Part shown: piece by piece, positions 35,488 to 44,901 of the stretch
Layout: the number at the start of each line of letters is the position of its first letter
Numbering within the stretch: position 1 is the first letter of the stretch
Assembly (NCBI GenBank): GCA_005880985.1
Contig: VBIQ01000004.1
Location: forward strand, 359,275 to 423,274
Origin: Chloroflexota bacterium
GTDB lineage: Bacteria; Chloroflexota; Dormibacteria; Aeolococcales; Aeolococcaceae
Direction of reading: 5' to 3'
DNA: 64,000 bases
Notes under the pieces: model-generated
What the model saw: the letters and a program-made list of their open reading frames with translations, nothing else
Databases searched by the model: none
What the model was told of the DNA's origin: nothing
Program-made: the position numbers and the translations under genes

Positions 35488-35948
35488 ACCCGCTCAGTCG
35501 ACGCGGGCGCACGCTCCAACAGCTCCTGCATCCGCGCCACCTCGGCGGCGGTGTCGTGGCGGAGCCACCGTTGCAGGACGGGGCCGAGGAGCCAGGACAG
35601 CGGTCGGCGGAGCTCGAACGCCTCGCGGTGATAGACGCGGGTCCCCCCACAGGCCGGCTCGCAGGTGATCACACCCTCGAAGGCCATCAGCCGGTCGAGC
35701 CACGACGGCGCGTTGCGAACGTCGATCCGCTGTCCCGGGGTCAGGCGGAGCACCTGGGTGACCATCGGCCCGGGCAGGCCGAGCATGCGCGCCCGGAAGC
35801 GGGCCTCGGCCACATCCCCGGTTCGCCGGAGCGAGGCGATGGCGCCGATCTTCCGGTCCGCCTGCCGGTAGCGCTCCAGGTCCATGACGAACTCGAGCAC
35901 CTCGTCGGGCGCCCGCCGCACCACCGCCTCGCCCTCGCCGATGATCAC
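35469..35948 (-). CDS. SRPBCC (START-like) domain protein
   Basis: A 159-residue helix-grip protein of the SRPBCC or polyketide cyclase/dehydrase group, which bind hydrophobic ligands in a deep pocket. The N-terminal strand and helix (E-A-V-V-R-R-A-P-D-E-V-L-E-F-V) and the final long helix after R-W-L-R-H-D fit the fold. No catalytic residue can be assigned. GTG 35948 is the start. It overlaps the hydratase gene at the 3' end by 19 bases and is divergent from the TetR gene, 47 bases away, so the TetR protein could control it too. Confidence 0.75.
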   Translation of the reverse strand: MIIGEGEAVVRRAPDEVLEFVMDLERYRQADRKIGAIASLRRTGDVAEARFRARMLGLPGPMVTQVLRLTPGQRIDVRNAPSWLDRLMAFEGVITCEPACGGTRVYHREAFELRRPLSWLLGPVLQRWLRHDTAAEVARMQELLERAPASTERVQRPMN

Positions 35949-35995
35949 GTCCGGCCCGCCTCACCCGCCCGCCGCTGCCCCGCCCGGAGGCGCCC

Positions 35996-36736
35996 TTGCC
36001 AAGCGCCGTCCCGGTGGTCCACCATCGCCGGAGAATGGCGTTCTCTGTTCAAGATAGCGCTGCTCTCCACTCCTGGCAGCAGCGGGCGGTCGTCCGGTCG
36101 CTGGGGCCGGCGCGGGTCCGCGGCATCGCCGGCGCGTCGCGCGCGGTGGAGGCGGCCCGTGACCTCGCCGCCGAGACCGGCAGCCCGGCCTTCACCGTCC
36201 AGCAGGTGGTGGACCGGGCCGGCATCTCGCTGAAAAGCTTCTACCGCCACTTCGCCGGCAAGGATGACGTGCTCCTCGCCCTCTTCGAGGAGGACAACCG
36301 GCGCGGCGCGGAGGCGCTCGCCGCCATGGTGGAGATGCAGACGCCGTCGGCGGAGCGGCTGCGAACCTGCGTCGCCGGACTGTTTGCCATCATGGCCCGC
36401 ACCCCGCAGCAGCGTGCCTACATGAGCGTGATGGTGCGCGAGCACCTGCGACTCGCCGAGCAGCGCCCGGCGGAGCTGCGCGCCGTCCTCGAACCGTTCG
36501 TCGAGCTGCTGCGCAGCGAGCTCGCCGCCGCCATGGAGCTCGGGGTGGTGCGCGCCGGCGACGCCGGTCGTGACGCCGTCACCGTGCTCCACCTGGTGAT
36601 CGCCAATCTGCAGGCGATCATCCTCGGCCAGGTCGACGACGATCCCGCCGAGGTCGGTGAATATCTCTGGGGTTTCTGCCGTGTCGCGCTGCTGACCCCG
36701 AGCCACGGGTCGAGCCGCCCGGAGCGTGCATCGTGA
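35996..36736 (+). CDS. TetR-family transcriptional regulator
   Basis: A 246-residue one-component regulator and the only one in the catabolic part of the window. The N-terminal helix-turn-helix is visible as F-T-V-Q-Q-V-V-D-R-A-G-I-S with the recognition helix S-F-Y-R-H-F near residues 64-85; the rest should form the ligand-binding helical domain. TTG 35996 has GGAGG 5 bases upstream; ATG 36035 is the alternative and would shorten the product by 13 residues. The last bases overlap the start of the amidohydrolase gene by 4, so the regulator is co-transcribed with the operon it probably controls, with a hydrophobic or CoA-linked ligand as the likely inducer (inference). Confidence 0.85.
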   Translation: MPSAVPVVHHRRRMAFSVQDSAALHSWQQRAVVRSLGPARVRGIAGASRAVEAARDLAAETGSPAFTVQQVVDRAGISLKSFYRHFAGKDDVLLALFEEDNRRGAEALAAMVEMQTPSAERLRTCVAGLFAIMARTPQQRAYMSVMVREHLRLAEQRPAELRAVLEPFVELLRSELAAAMELGVVRAGDAGRDAVTVLHLVIANLQAIILGQVDDDPAEVGEYLWGFCRVALLTPSHGSSRPERAS

Positions 36737-37926
36737 TCCCGGAGGCGCCGGTGATGGGCTCGGTCACGCTGCTCGCCGACCCCGAGCCACGGCCGGCGCG
36801 CTACACCATCGTCTCCGTCGACGACCACCTGATCGAGCCTCCCGACCTCTTCGCGGGACGCATCCCGGCGCCGCTTGCCGGAGGCGCGCCACGGGTGATC
36901 GAGGGCGAGGACGGCTCGCAGGCCTGGCTCTACGAGGACAAGCTCTATCCCAACATCGGGCTCAACGCCGTCGCCGGGCGGCCGATCGAGGAGTGGTCGA
37001 TGGAGCCGGCGCGCTTCGACCAGATGCGCCGCGGCTGCTGGGACATCCACGCCCGCATCCGCGACATGGACCTCGCCGGCATCTGGGCATCGGTGTGCTT
37101 CCCCTCGCTCATCGCCGGGTTCGCCGGCAGCGTCTTCTCCCAGAGCCGCGACCAGGCGCTCGGCCTCGCCTGCGTGCGCGCGTGGAACGACTGGCACGCC
37201 GAGGTTTGGGCGGGCAGCTATCCCCAGCGCATCATCCCGCTCCAGATTCCCTGGCTCTCCGATCCCGAGGTGGCAGCCGAGGAGGTGCGACGCAACGCCG
37301 CCCGCGGGTTTCGCGCGCTCAGCTTCCCCGAGAACCCCGCCCACCTGGGGCTTGCCTCGATGCACAGCGGCCACTGGGACCCGCTGCTGCGCGCCTGCGA
37401 GCAGACGCAGACGGTGATCTGCCTGCACACCGGCTCCTCGTTCTGGACGCCGGTCAGCTCGCCGGGAGCGCCGCTCGAGGAGATCACCACCCTCTTCTCC
37501 GTCAACGCCCTGGTCTGCGCCGCCGACTGGTTGTGGTCGCTGGTGCCGGTGCGCTTTCCCGAGATCCGCATCGCCATGTCCGAGGGTGGCATCGGCTGGG
37601 TGCCGATGCTGCTGGACCGCCTCGACTACGTGATGACCCACTCCGCCCAAGGCGAAAACGCGTGGCACGGCACCGACTTGTCGCCGTCGCAGGTGCTGCA
37701 GCGCAACTTCTGGTTCTGCACCATCGATGATCCCTCACTGGTGCCGCTGCGGCACCGCATCGGCGTCGACCGGATCATGGTCGACGTCGACTTCCCCCAC
37801 GCCGACACCACCTGGCCCGACACCCAGCTGCTGGTCGAGCAGCGGTTCGGCGCCCTCCCCGACGACGAGATCCGCGCCATCACCTGCGAGAACGCGGCGC
37901 GACTCTTCCGCTTTCCGTTGCCCTGA
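36733..37926 (+). CDS. Amidohydrolase_2 family metal-dependent hydrolase
   Basis: A 397-residue TIM-barrel amidohydrolase. The N-terminal metal motif is V-D-D-H-L-I-E (residues 29-35) of the D-x-H-x2-E form; the strand-8 motif is V-D-F-P-H near 352-356, where an expected Ser is Val. It is most like the product of 26507-27658 (shared M-S-E-G-G-I-G-W-V-P and T-T-W-P segments). GTG 36733 overlaps the TetR stop (GTGA), placing it as the first enzyme of a seven-gene plus operon. The N-terminal 22 residues before the first strand are an extension absent in the paralogue. Confidence 0.87.
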   Translation: MIPEAPVMGSVTLLADPEPRPARYTIVSVDDHLIEPPDLFAGRIPAPLAGGAPRVIEGEDGSQAWLYEDKLYPNIGLNAVAGRPIEEWSMEPARFDQMRRGCWDIHARIRDMDLAGIWASVCFPSLIAGFAGSVFSQSRDQALGLACVRAWNDWHAEVWAGSYPQRIIPLQIPWLSDPEVAAEEVRRNAARGFRALSFPENPAHLGLASMHSGHWDPLLRACEQTQTVICLHTGSSFWTPVSSPGAPLEEITTLFSVNALVCAADWLWSLVPVRFPEIRIAMSEGGIGWVPMLLDRLDYVMTHSAQGENAWHGTDLSPSQVLQRNFWFCTIDDPSLVPLRHRIGVDRIMVDVDFPHADTTWPDTQLLVEQRFGALPDDEIRAITCENAARLFRFPLP

Positions 37927-37947
37927 CGGTCACCAGGAGACGACGGC

Positions 37948-39732
37948 ATGCTCGACCTTCTCATCCGCGGCGGGACGGTGGTGGACGGCACCGGTGCATC
38001 CGGGTTTCGGGGGGATGTCGGCATCCGCGACGGCAGCATCGTCGCGGTCGGCGACATCGACGAGCCGGCGCGGCAGCGCCTCGACGCGAACGGCTTGGTG
38101 GTCGCCCCCGGTTTCGTCGACATCCACACCCACTACGACGCCCAGCTCTTCTGGGATCCTTTCGCCAGCCCGTCGCCGCTGCACGGGGTCACCACCGTCA
38201 TCGGCGGCAACTGCGGCTTCAGCCTGGCACCCGCCGGGCGCGAGCACGCCGCCTACCTGATGCGCATGCTGGCGCGGGTCGAGGGCATGCCGCTGGAGGC
38301 GCTGCAGACGGGTCTCGACTGGGACTGGACATCCTTCGGCGGCTGGCTCGACCGGCTGCAGGGTCGCATCGCCGTCAACGCCGGCTTTCTCGCGGGTCAC
38401 TCGGCGGTGCGGCGGGTGGTGATGGGCGACGCCGCCACCGCGGAGCGTGCCAGCGAGCGGCAGATCGAGGAGATGGCCCGGCTGCTCCACCGGGCGATCT
38501 CGGACGGTGCCCTCGGGTTCTCGACGTCGCAGTCGCCGACCCATAGCGACTGGGACAGCAACCCGGTTCCCTCGCGGCTGGCGGCGGCCGAGGAGATGCT
38601 CGCGCTGGCGGCGGTGGTTGGTGATCACCCCGGGACGACCCTCGAGCTCATCCTCCCCGGCTGCCTCTCCGGTTTCACACCCGAGGAGGTCGAGCTGATG
38701 GCGTCGATCTCACTGGCGGGCAACCGTCCGGTCAACTGGAACGTTCTCGGGGTCAGCGCCGCCAACCCCGACGCCCACGTCCACCAGCTCGATGCGTCGA
38801 CCCGCGCGGCGGAGCGGGGGGCGCGGGTGATCGCCCTGACCCTGCCTCACTCGATGCGCGTCCGCCTGTCGTTCCTCTCCGGCTTCATCCTCGATGCCCT
38901 GCCGGGATGGCGCCAGGTGATGTCGCGGCCGGTGGCCGAGCGCATGCAGGCACTGAGTGATCCGGCGGTGCGCCGCCGCCTCGCCGAGGGGGCCGCCTCG
39001 CCCGAGGCGGGCATCCTCCGCGGACTGTCCAACTGGGGCCGGTTGGAGCTCGTCGAGACCTTCGCCGAGAAGAACCAGGCCCTTGCCGGACGGAGCGTCG
39101 GCAGTGTCGCCGGCGAGCTCGGCAAAGAGCCGTTCGACGCGCTCCTCGACATCGTCGTCGCCGACGAGCTGCGCACCGGCATCAGCCCGCCCGACACCAC
39201 CGGCAGCGACGAGGACTGGCGCCTGCGCGCCGAGGTGTGGCGGGATCCGCGCACCATCGTCGGCGGCTCCGACTCCGGCGCCCACCTCGACATGATGTGC
39301 GGCGCCATCTACTCCACCTCGCTGCTGGGCAACGCCGTCCGCGATCGCGGGCTGCTGAGCCTCGAGGAGGCGGTGCACCAGCTCACCGACGTACCGGCGC
39401 GCCTCTACGGGTTGCGTGGGCGCGGCAGGCTCAGCGAGGGATGGCGCGCGGATATCGTGGTCTTCGATCCCGGCGAAGTTGGACACGGCCCCGAGCGCAC
39501 CCGCCACGACCTGCCCGCGGGCGCGCCCCGGCTGTACGCGGACGCGGTGGGAATCCGCCATGTCCTCGTCAACGGTGGCGAGATCGTCCGGGATGGCGCC
39601 TTCACCGGTGCCATGCCGGGTCGCCTGCTCCGCTCCGACGTCGATACCGAGACGGTGGCGGTCCCCGGAGGCGCGCAGGCGGCAGGCAGCGGGTCGGGTG
39701 TCGAAGCGGGTCAGGACGGCGGCGCGGCGTGA
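37948..39732 (+). CDS. D-aminoacylase/N-acyl-D-amino acid deacylase-like amidohydrolase
   Basis: A 594-residue amidohydrolase of the D-aminoacylase type (urease-like barrel with a flanking beta domain). The start L-L-I-R-G-G-T-V-V-D-G-T-G and the metal motif G-F-V-D-I-H-T-H-Y-D near 54-63 are standard; further ligands are suggested by G-G-S-D-S-G-A-H near 436. Family members remove acyl groups from D-amino acids, but many paralogues act on other amides or cyclic imides. AGGAG precedes ATG 37948. The last 20 residues are Gly/Ala-rich. Its stop overlaps the P450 start by 4 bases, tying it to oxidative catabolism rather than to peptidoglycan recycling. Confidence 0.85.
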   Translation: MLDLLIRGGTVVDGTGASGFRGDVGIRDGSIVAVGDIDEPARQRLDANGLVVAPGFVDIHTHYDAQLFWDPFASPSPLHGVTTVIGGNCGFSLAPAGREHAAYLMRMLARVEGMPLEALQTGLDWDWTSFGGWLDRLQGRIAVNAGFLAGHSAVRRVVMGDAATAERASERQIEEMARLLHRAISDGALGFSTSQSPTHSDWDSNPVPSRLAAAEEMLALAAVVGDHPGTTLELILPGCLSGFTPEEVELMASISLAGNRPVNWNVLGVSAANPDAHVHQLDASTRAAERGARVIALTLPHSMRVRLSFLSGFILDALPGWRQVMSRPVAERMQALSDPAVRRRLAEGAASPEAGILRGLSNWGRLELVETFAEKNQALAGRSVGSVAGELGKEPFDALLDIVVADELRTGISPPDTTGSDEDWRLRAEVWRDPRTIVGGSDSGAHLDMMCGAIYSTSLLGNAVRDRGLLSLEEAVHQLTDVPARLYGLRGRGRLSEGWRADIVVFDPGEVGHGPERTRHDLPAGAPRLYADAVGIRHVLVNGGEIVRDGAFTGAMPGRLLRSDVDTETVAVPGGAQAAGSGSGVEAGQDGGAA

Positions 39733-40940
39733 TCGGGGTGCAGCCGGCGCCGTTCGACCCCTTCGAGCTGCAGGACACCGTCGTCGGCGATGTCCGCGAC
39801 CCCTATCCGGTCGTCAACCGGTTGCGGCGCCAGCACCCCGTGCATCGCGGCCCTGTTCCCATCGGCGGGGTGGCCAGCGTTCCGATGGCGGTGGAGCAGT
39901 TCTCCGTCTACGGCTATGACGAGGCGGCGCAGGTGCTCATCGACGACCGCCACTTCTCCCCGAGCGTGTACTCGGAGATTCTCGGGCCGGTGATGGGCCG
40001 GAGCCTGCTGGAGATGGATCCCCCCGACCACCTCGTCCACCGGCGTCTCGTCTCGCATGCCTTCCGCGCCCAGGTGTTGACACGCTGGGAGAGCGAGCTG
40101 ATCCAGGTGGTCGTCGACGACCTCGTCGACCGCTTCGCCGATCGCGGAGGCGCCGACCTTGTCCGTGAGTTCACCTTCGCCTTCCCGGTGCAGGTGATCG
40201 CGCGCATCCTCGGCCTGCCGATGGCCGACTATCCGCGCTTCCAGCGATGGTCGATCGAGCTGCTCAGCGTCACCACCTGCTGGGATCGCGGCATCGCCGC
40301 GTCGACGGCGTTGCGCACCTACTTCGCCGGCGTGCTCGCCGAGCGGCGCCGCGCGCCCGCCGACGACCTCATCAGCGACCTGGCGGCGGCGGAGGTCGAC
40401 GGACGCCGGCTGAGCGACGAGGAGATCTTCTCGACCCTGCTGCTCCTGCTGCCCGCCGGAGTCGAGACCACCTACCGTTCGCTCGGCAACCTGCTCTTCG
40501 CCCTGCTCACCCATCCCGACCAGCTGGCCGCGGTGCGCACCGACCCCGAGCTACTCGACACGGCGGTCGAGGAGGGGCTCCGCTGGGAGGCGCCGATCAT
40601 GATGGTGGTGCGCACCGCCATCGAGGACACCGAGCTCGCCGGGATCCCCATCGCCGCGGCATCGCGCATGGGTGTCTGCGTCGGCGCCGCCAACCGCGAC
40701 GAGCGCCGCTATCCGGATCCCGACCGTTTCGACGTGTCGCGGCAGCCGCGGCCGCATGTGACCTTCGGCCACGGTCCCCACCGCTGCCTGGGGATGCATC
40801 TCGCCCGGATGGAGACGCGGCTGGCGGTGGCCTCGCTACTGCGGCGGCTGCCCGGGCTGCGGCTGGTGGCGGACGACGGCGACCCGCACATCCACGGCTT
40901 CGCCTTCCGCTCACCGACGGCGCTGCCGGTGCGGTTCTAG
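39729..40940 (+). CDS. Cytochrome P450
   Basis: A 403-residue soluble bacterial P450 (class I, needing ferredoxin and reductase). Seen: I-helix L-P-A-G-V-E-T-T near 241-248 with Val-Glu where many have H/D-E, E-x2-R in E-G-L-R near 283, and the heme loop F-G-H-G-P-H-R-C-L-G with Cys near 352. GTG 39729 overlaps the deacylase stop (GTGA). An alcohol dehydrogenase and two SDRs follow, which is the expected sequence of hydroxylation and then oxidation. No ferredoxin gene is adjacent; the only one in the window is at 48-242. Confidence 0.9.
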   Translation: MIGVQPAPFDPFELQDTVVGDVRDPYPVVNRLRRQHPVHRGPVPIGGVASVPMAVEQFSVYGYDEAAQVLIDDRHFSPSVYSEILGPVMGRSLLEMDPPDHLVHRRLVSHAFRAQVLTRWESELIQVVVDDLVDRFADRGGADLVREFTFAFPVQVIARILGLPMADYPRFQRWSIELLSVTTCWDRGIAASTALRTYFAGVLAERRRAPADDLISDLAAAEVDGRRLSDEEIFSTLLLLLPAGVETTYRSLGNLLFALLTHPDQLAAVRTDPELLDTAVEEGLRWEAPIMMVVRTAIEDTELAGIPIAAASRMGVCVGAANRDERRYPDPDRFDVSRQPRPHVTFGHGPHRCLGMHLARMETRLAVASLLRRLPGLRLVADDGDPHIHGFAFRSPTALPVRF

Positions 40941-40971
40941 CTGCAGCGAGCGGCCGGCGATTGGGATCTCG

Positions 40972-42060
40972 ATGACACGAGCGGCGGTGTTGCACCAGAT
41001 CGGCGAGCCTCTGCGGATCGACGATGTCGAGCTCGCACCGTGCGGTGCCGAGCAGGTGCGGGTGCGGCTCGCCGCCAGCGGCGTCTGCCACAGCGACCTC
41101 TCCATGCAGAACGGCACGCTGCCGGCGCAGGTCCCGTCGGTTCTCGGCCACGAGGGCGCCGGGGTGGTGACCGAGGTCGGTTCGCGGGTGACTCGGGTGC
41201 GCCCGGGCGACCACGTCATCCTCTCGTGGATCCCACCCTGCCGCTCCTGCCCATGGTGCCTGGCCGGCCAGCCGGTGCTCTGTGAGCGCGGCATGGCCGA
41301 CGCCTTCTCCGCGCCCTACGGGACCTGCGACGGCCGCCAGGTTCATGCCGGACTGGTGGGGGCGACGTTCGGTGAGGAGACGCTGGTGCTGGAGCGGGCG
41401 GTGGTGCGCATCGACGCCTCTGTCCCCATGGAGATCGCCGCCCTGGTCGGCTGCTCGGTGGCCACCGGCGTGGGTGCCGTCGTCAACTCGGCCCGGGTGC
41501 CCGCCGGTGCCACCGTCGCGGTGGTCGGATGCGGAGGTGTCGGGCTGTGCGTGGTGCAGGGCGCGCGCCTCGCCGGCGCGCTGCGCATCATCGCCGTCGA
41601 CCGCGTCGCCGCCAAGGTCGAGCTGGCGGCGGCGCTGGGGGCGACCGACACCGTTATCGCCGGGGGTGACGAGGTCGCCGCGGTCCGCGAGCTCACCGGC
41701 GGTCGCGGAGCCGACCACGCCTTCGAGGTGGTCGGCTCCGCGGCAACCATCAGGGCCGCCTTCGCGATGACCCGGCGCGGCGGCATGACCACCCTGGTGG
41801 GAGCGGGGCGAGCCGACGACCAGGTGTGCTTCGGCGCCCTCGAGCTGTTCGTCGACGCCAAGACGGTGCAGGGCTGCATCTACGGCTCCACCGACCCCGA
41901 TCGCGACTTCCCCCGGCTGGTCGAGCTCTATCGCGCCGGCCGGCTCGACCTCGACCGGCTCGTCACCCGCCGGATCGCCCTCGACGAGGTCAACGACGCC
42001 TTTCGGGCGATGGAGGCGGGCGAGGTGGCCCGCAGCGTCATCGTCTACGGAGAGCGGTGA
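40972..42060 (+). CDS. Zn-dependent medium-chain alcohol dehydrogenase
   Basis: A 362-residue zinc dehydrogenase. Catalytic zinc ligands are Cys39, His60 and Glu61; structural zinc ligands are Cys90, Cys93, Cys96 and Cys104. The cofactor motif G-C-G-G-V-G is near 182-187. It belongs to the same broad class as the mycothiol-type enzyme at 10863 and has the same length, but the signature segments differ, so it more likely oxidises a primary alcohol, perhaps one made by the P450 directly upstream (31-base gap). The stop is followed one base later by the SDR start. Confidence 0.9.
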   Translation: MTRAAVLHQIGEPLRIDDVELAPCGAEQVRVRLAASGVCHSDLSMQNGTLPAQVPSVLGHEGAGVVTEVGSRVTRVRPGDHVILSWIPPCRSCPWCLAGQPVLCERGMADAFSAPYGTCDGRQVHAGLVGATFGEETLVLERAVVRIDASVPMEIAALVGCSVATGVGAVVNSARVPAGATVAVVGCGGVGLCVVQGARLAGALRIIAVDRVAAKVELAAALGATDTVIAGGDEVAAVRELTGGRGADHAFEVVGSAATIRAAFAMTRRGGMTTLVGAGRADDQVCFGALELFVDAKTVQGCIYGSTDPDRDFPRLVELYRAGRLDLDRLVTRRIALDEVNDAFRAMEAGEVARSVIVYGER

Positions 42061-42061
42061 G

Positions 42062-42928
42062 GTGCCGCTGCGCGAGCTCGACGGCCTGGTGGCGGTGGTC
42101 ACCGGCGCCGGCAGCGGCCTGGGCCGCGCCATCGCGGTGGCGCTGGCGGGTGACGGCATGCGGGTGGCGCTGCTCGGGCGCACCGACGTCACCCTGCAGG
42201 AGACGGCGACGATGATCGAGCAGGCCGGAGGTGAGGCGGTGGCGCTTGTCGCCGACCTGCGTGATCCCGGGGCGGTGGGCGACGCCGTCGATGCGGCCGC
42301 CGGCCGCTGGGGCGGCGTCGACGTCCTGGTCAACAGCGCCGCCGTCGGCGTCTTCCGCTCTCTCGAGAGCACCGACATGGCCGGCTGGGACGAGGTGATC
42401 GGCACCAACCTCGGCGGCGCCTTCGCCGCCATCCACGCGGTGCTGCCGCACCTGCGCCGGCGCGGCGGCGGGCGCATCGTCAACCTCGCCTCGCGATCGG
42501 CGGAGGAGGGCTACCCGTACCTCGCCGCCTATTCGGCCAGCAAGCACGGCCTGGTCGGGTTGTCGGAGTCGGTCGACACCGAGCTGCAGGACGAGGGCAT
42601 CGCCTGCTCCGCGCTGATCCTCGGTTCGGTCGACACGCCGTTCCATGCCCGCACCATCGCCGAGGGCGACTCCGCCGTCACCGCCGCCGTGCTTCGCGGG
42701 GCGGAGGAGGCGTCACGGCTGCCGCATCCCGATCCGGTCGGCTTCCTCGATGCCGCCGACGTCGCCGAGGTGGTCGCCTTCATCTGCCGCCTTCCCCTCG
42801 GCATGCACCTGAGCCGCCTGTCGCTCAGGCCCGCGCACGACAGTGGTCCCGCCGATCTCCTGCGCATGGTCCGCCGCGGTCGTGCCGCCCTGGCCGACGA
42901 CGCCGTCTCGCCGCAACGAGACCCCTGA
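42062..42928 (+). CDS. Short-chain dehydrogenase/reductase
   Basis: A 288-residue classical SDR with the cofactor motif T-G-A-G-S-G-L-G near residues 14-21, N-S-A-A near 94 and the catalytic Y-S-A-S-K near 157-161. GTG 42062 follows the alcohol dehydrogenase stop by one base. The C-terminal 40 residues extend beyond the usual end of the fold. The next SDR overlaps its stop by one base (TGATG). Consecutive SDR genes suggest two different hydroxyl groups or stereoisomers are oxidised; no substrate can be named. Confidence 0.88.
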   Translation: MPLRELDGLVAVVTGAGSGLGRAIAVALAGDGMRVALLGRTDVTLQETATMIEQAGGEAVALVADLRDPGAVGDAVDAAAGRWGGVDVLVNSAAVGVFRSLESTDMAGWDEVIGTNLGGAFAAIHAVLPHLRRRGGGRIVNLASRSAEEGYPYLAAYSASKHGLVGLSESVDTELQDEGIACSALILGSVDTPFHARTIAEGDSAVTAAVLRGAEEASRLPHPDPVGFLDAADVAEVVAFICRLPLGMHLSRLSLRPAHDSGPADLLRMVRRGRAALADDAVSPQRDP

Positions 42929-43743
42929 TGACCGGCGACGCCCACTTCTTCAGCGGCAAGCGCGCCCTGGTCACCGGGGGCGCCTCGGGCATCGGCCGCG
43001 CGGTGGTCACCCAGTTGCTGCGGCGCGGCGTCCACGTCACCTCGTTCGATGTCCGCGAGCAGGACGACGGGCCCTCGCCCTGGTTCGAACCGCTGCGCGT
43101 CGACCTCGCCGACGCCGCCGCCACCGACGCGGCCTGTCTGACCCTCGACCCGCACCCGGTCGACTTCGTGTGCAACGCGGCCGGGGTGTCGCCGCTGCAG
43201 CAGACGACCGAGACGGTGGTCGCGGTCGACTTCCTGGCGGTGCGCCGCATCTGCCAGCGGCTGCTGCCACAGATGCCTGCGGGTGGCGCGGTGGTCAACA
43301 TCTCGTCGGTGGCGGCGCTGCACGACCTCGCCCTCAGTGTCGAGGACGGCTTGCTCGACGCCGACGACCACGTGGCGCTGGCCCACGCCCGCGCGAACGT
43401 GCCCGAGGCGGGACTTGGCTACGTGGTCGCCAAGCGGGCGGTGGTGGCCCTCACCGTCCGGCTGGCGGCGGAGTACGCGTCGCGCCACGTGCGGGTCAAC
43501 TGCACCAGCCCGCACTTCGTCGCCACCCCGATGCACGACGCGATCAAGCGCTCCGACCCGGCGATGTACCGCGACATGCCCGCTCCGATGGGACGCTGGT
43601 CGAGCGCCGACGAGCAGGCCGACGCCGTGCTCTTCCTGATGGGGCCGCACTCCCGCTACATCACCGGGCAGAACCTGGTGGTCGACGGCGGCTGGCAGGC
43701 CGTGACGGCGACGGCAGTCCGCACCGGCGCGCCGCCGTCATGA
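42928..43743 (+). CDS. Short-chain dehydrogenase/reductase (hydroxysteroid dehydrogenase-like)
   Basis: A 271-residue SDR. The cofactor motif is T-G-G-A-S-G-I-G near 16-23; the catalytic residues appear in L-G-Y-V-V-A-K near 166-172, after an insertion of about 25 residues that is also present in the SDR at 10002-10817. The G-Q-N-L-V-V-D-G-G end is typical. The shared insertion and equal length (271) point to paralogues of the 3-alpha-hydroxysteroid dehydrogenase branch. It is the last gene of the TetR-led operon, converging on the amidohydrolase at 43750 with 6 bases between stops. Confidence 0.87.
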   Translation: MTGDAHFFSGKRALVTGGASGIGRAVVTQLLRRGVHVTSFDVREQDDGPSPWFEPLRVDLADAAATDAACLTLDPHPVDFVCNAAGVSPLQQTTETVVAVDFLAVRRICQRLLPQMPAGGAVVNISSVAALHDLALSVEDGLLDADDHVALAHARANVPEAGLGYVVAKRAVVALTVRLAAEYASRHVRVNCTSPHFVATPMHDAIKRSDPAMYRDMPAPMGRWSSADEQADAVLFLMGPHSRYITGQNLVVDGGWQAVTATAVRTGAPPS

Positions 43744-43749
43744 GGAAGC

Positions 43750-44901
43750 CTAGCGTGAGCTGGACAGCGGTTCGGTTGTGGCCCGCAGGGGAAGGCGGAA
43801 GAAGTCGATGGCGTTCGCGCCCATCACCCGGGCCCGGCGCTCGGACGACAGGTCGCCGCGCTCGAACATCTCTGCCACCGCGCCCGGGAACTCGGCGTCG
43901 AAGTGCGGATAGTCCGAGGCCCACATCACGTGGCTGTCGCCGACCACCTCGCACACCATCGCCGTTGCCTGCTCGTCGGCTTCGCACGTCACCGCGCACT
44001 GGCGCCGGAAGTACTCCGACGGCGGACGGCGGATCTCCGGTGCCCGCGAGCCGAGGTTGTGCCAGTTGCTGTCCATCCGCTCCAGCCAGTAGGGCACCCA
44101 GCCGCAGTTGGCCTCCATGAATCCGAAGCGGAGCGACGGATGACGTTCCATCACCCCGGCCCGCATCAGGCCGAGCATGGCCAGCATCTGCTCGAAGGGA
44201 TGGGAGACACAGTGCCAGTCGAACATCGTCGGGCAGCGCTCGAGCCCGGCGAACGGCAGCAGGGGATTGACTCCCTCGTGCACGCACACGGTGATCCCGG
44301 CCTCCTCCGCCGCGTGCCACAGCCGGTCGTGGGCCGGGTCGTCGAGATGCCGCTGGGTGATCGGATCGGGGTTGGGACGGACGACGACAGCGGCGAAGCC
44401 GGCCCCGGCGCACCGCTGCAGCTCGGTCACCGCGGCGGCCACGTCCTTGAGGGGGAGCACGCCGACGGGGAAGAGCCGGGTGCGGTCGGCGGCGCAGTAC
44501 TCGAGGGCCCGGTCGTTGAGGACGCGGGCGATCGCCACCGCCGCCTCGGCCTCGGGGACCAGGGAGAGAAACAGGCCGAGGGTGGGGAAGAGCACGGCGG
44601 CGTCGATGCCCTCGACGTCCATGTCGGCGAGCCGCCGCTGCGGGTCGAAACCCCCGGGCTGGCCCTCGTCCCAGTCGAGCATGCGCGGCTGCAGCAGGCC
44701 ACCGGGCGTGATGGCGTCGCCCGGTCCGAAGTCGCCGCGGCCGGGGGGCATGCCGAAGAAGCTGAAACCCTGCCGCCCGTCCTCCATGCGAAGCACCCGC
44801 GGGGCGTGCTCGAGGTGACGCGGGTCGATGCGGCCGTCGTACACGGTCGAGTGCTCCACCAGGTGACCGTCGCTGTCGACCACCACCACCCCATCATGCA
44901 C
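43750..44901 (-). CDS. Amidohydrolase_2 family metal-dependent hydrolase
   Basis: A 383-residue TIM-barrel amidohydrolase. The N-terminal motif D-S-D-G-H-L-V-E (residues 9-16) is of the D-x-H-x2-E form and the strand-8 motif A-S-D-Y-P-H is near 340. GTG 44901 is chosen because GGGAGG stands 7 bases before it; upstream open frame to 45114 is Arg-rich and lies antisense to the P450 gene. It resembles the 46732-47967 product (shared F-M-E-A-N-C-G-W-V-P / F-L-E-A-N-G-G-W and S-E-Y-F-R-R-Q-C segments). It is transcribed alone, divergent from the second P450. Confidence 0.87.
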   Translation of the reverse strand: MHDGVVVVDSDGHLVEHSTVYDGRIDPRHLEHAPRVLRMEDGRQGFSFFGMPPGRGDFGPGDAITPGGLLQPRMLDWDEGQPGGFDPQRRLADMDVEGIDAAVLFPTLGLFLSLVPEAEAAVAIARVLNDRALEYCAADRTRLFPVGVLPLKDVAAAVTELQRCAGAGFAAVVVRPNPDPITQRHLDDPAHDRLWHAAEEAGITVCVHEGVNPLLPFAGLERCPTMFDWHCVSHPFEQMLAMLGLMRAGVMERHPSLRFGFMEANCGWVPYWLERMDSNWHNLGSRAPEIRRPPSEYFRRQCAVTCEADEQATAMVCEVVGDSHVMWASDYPHFDAEFPGAVAEMFERGDLSSERRARVMGANAIDFFRLPLRATTEPLSSSR

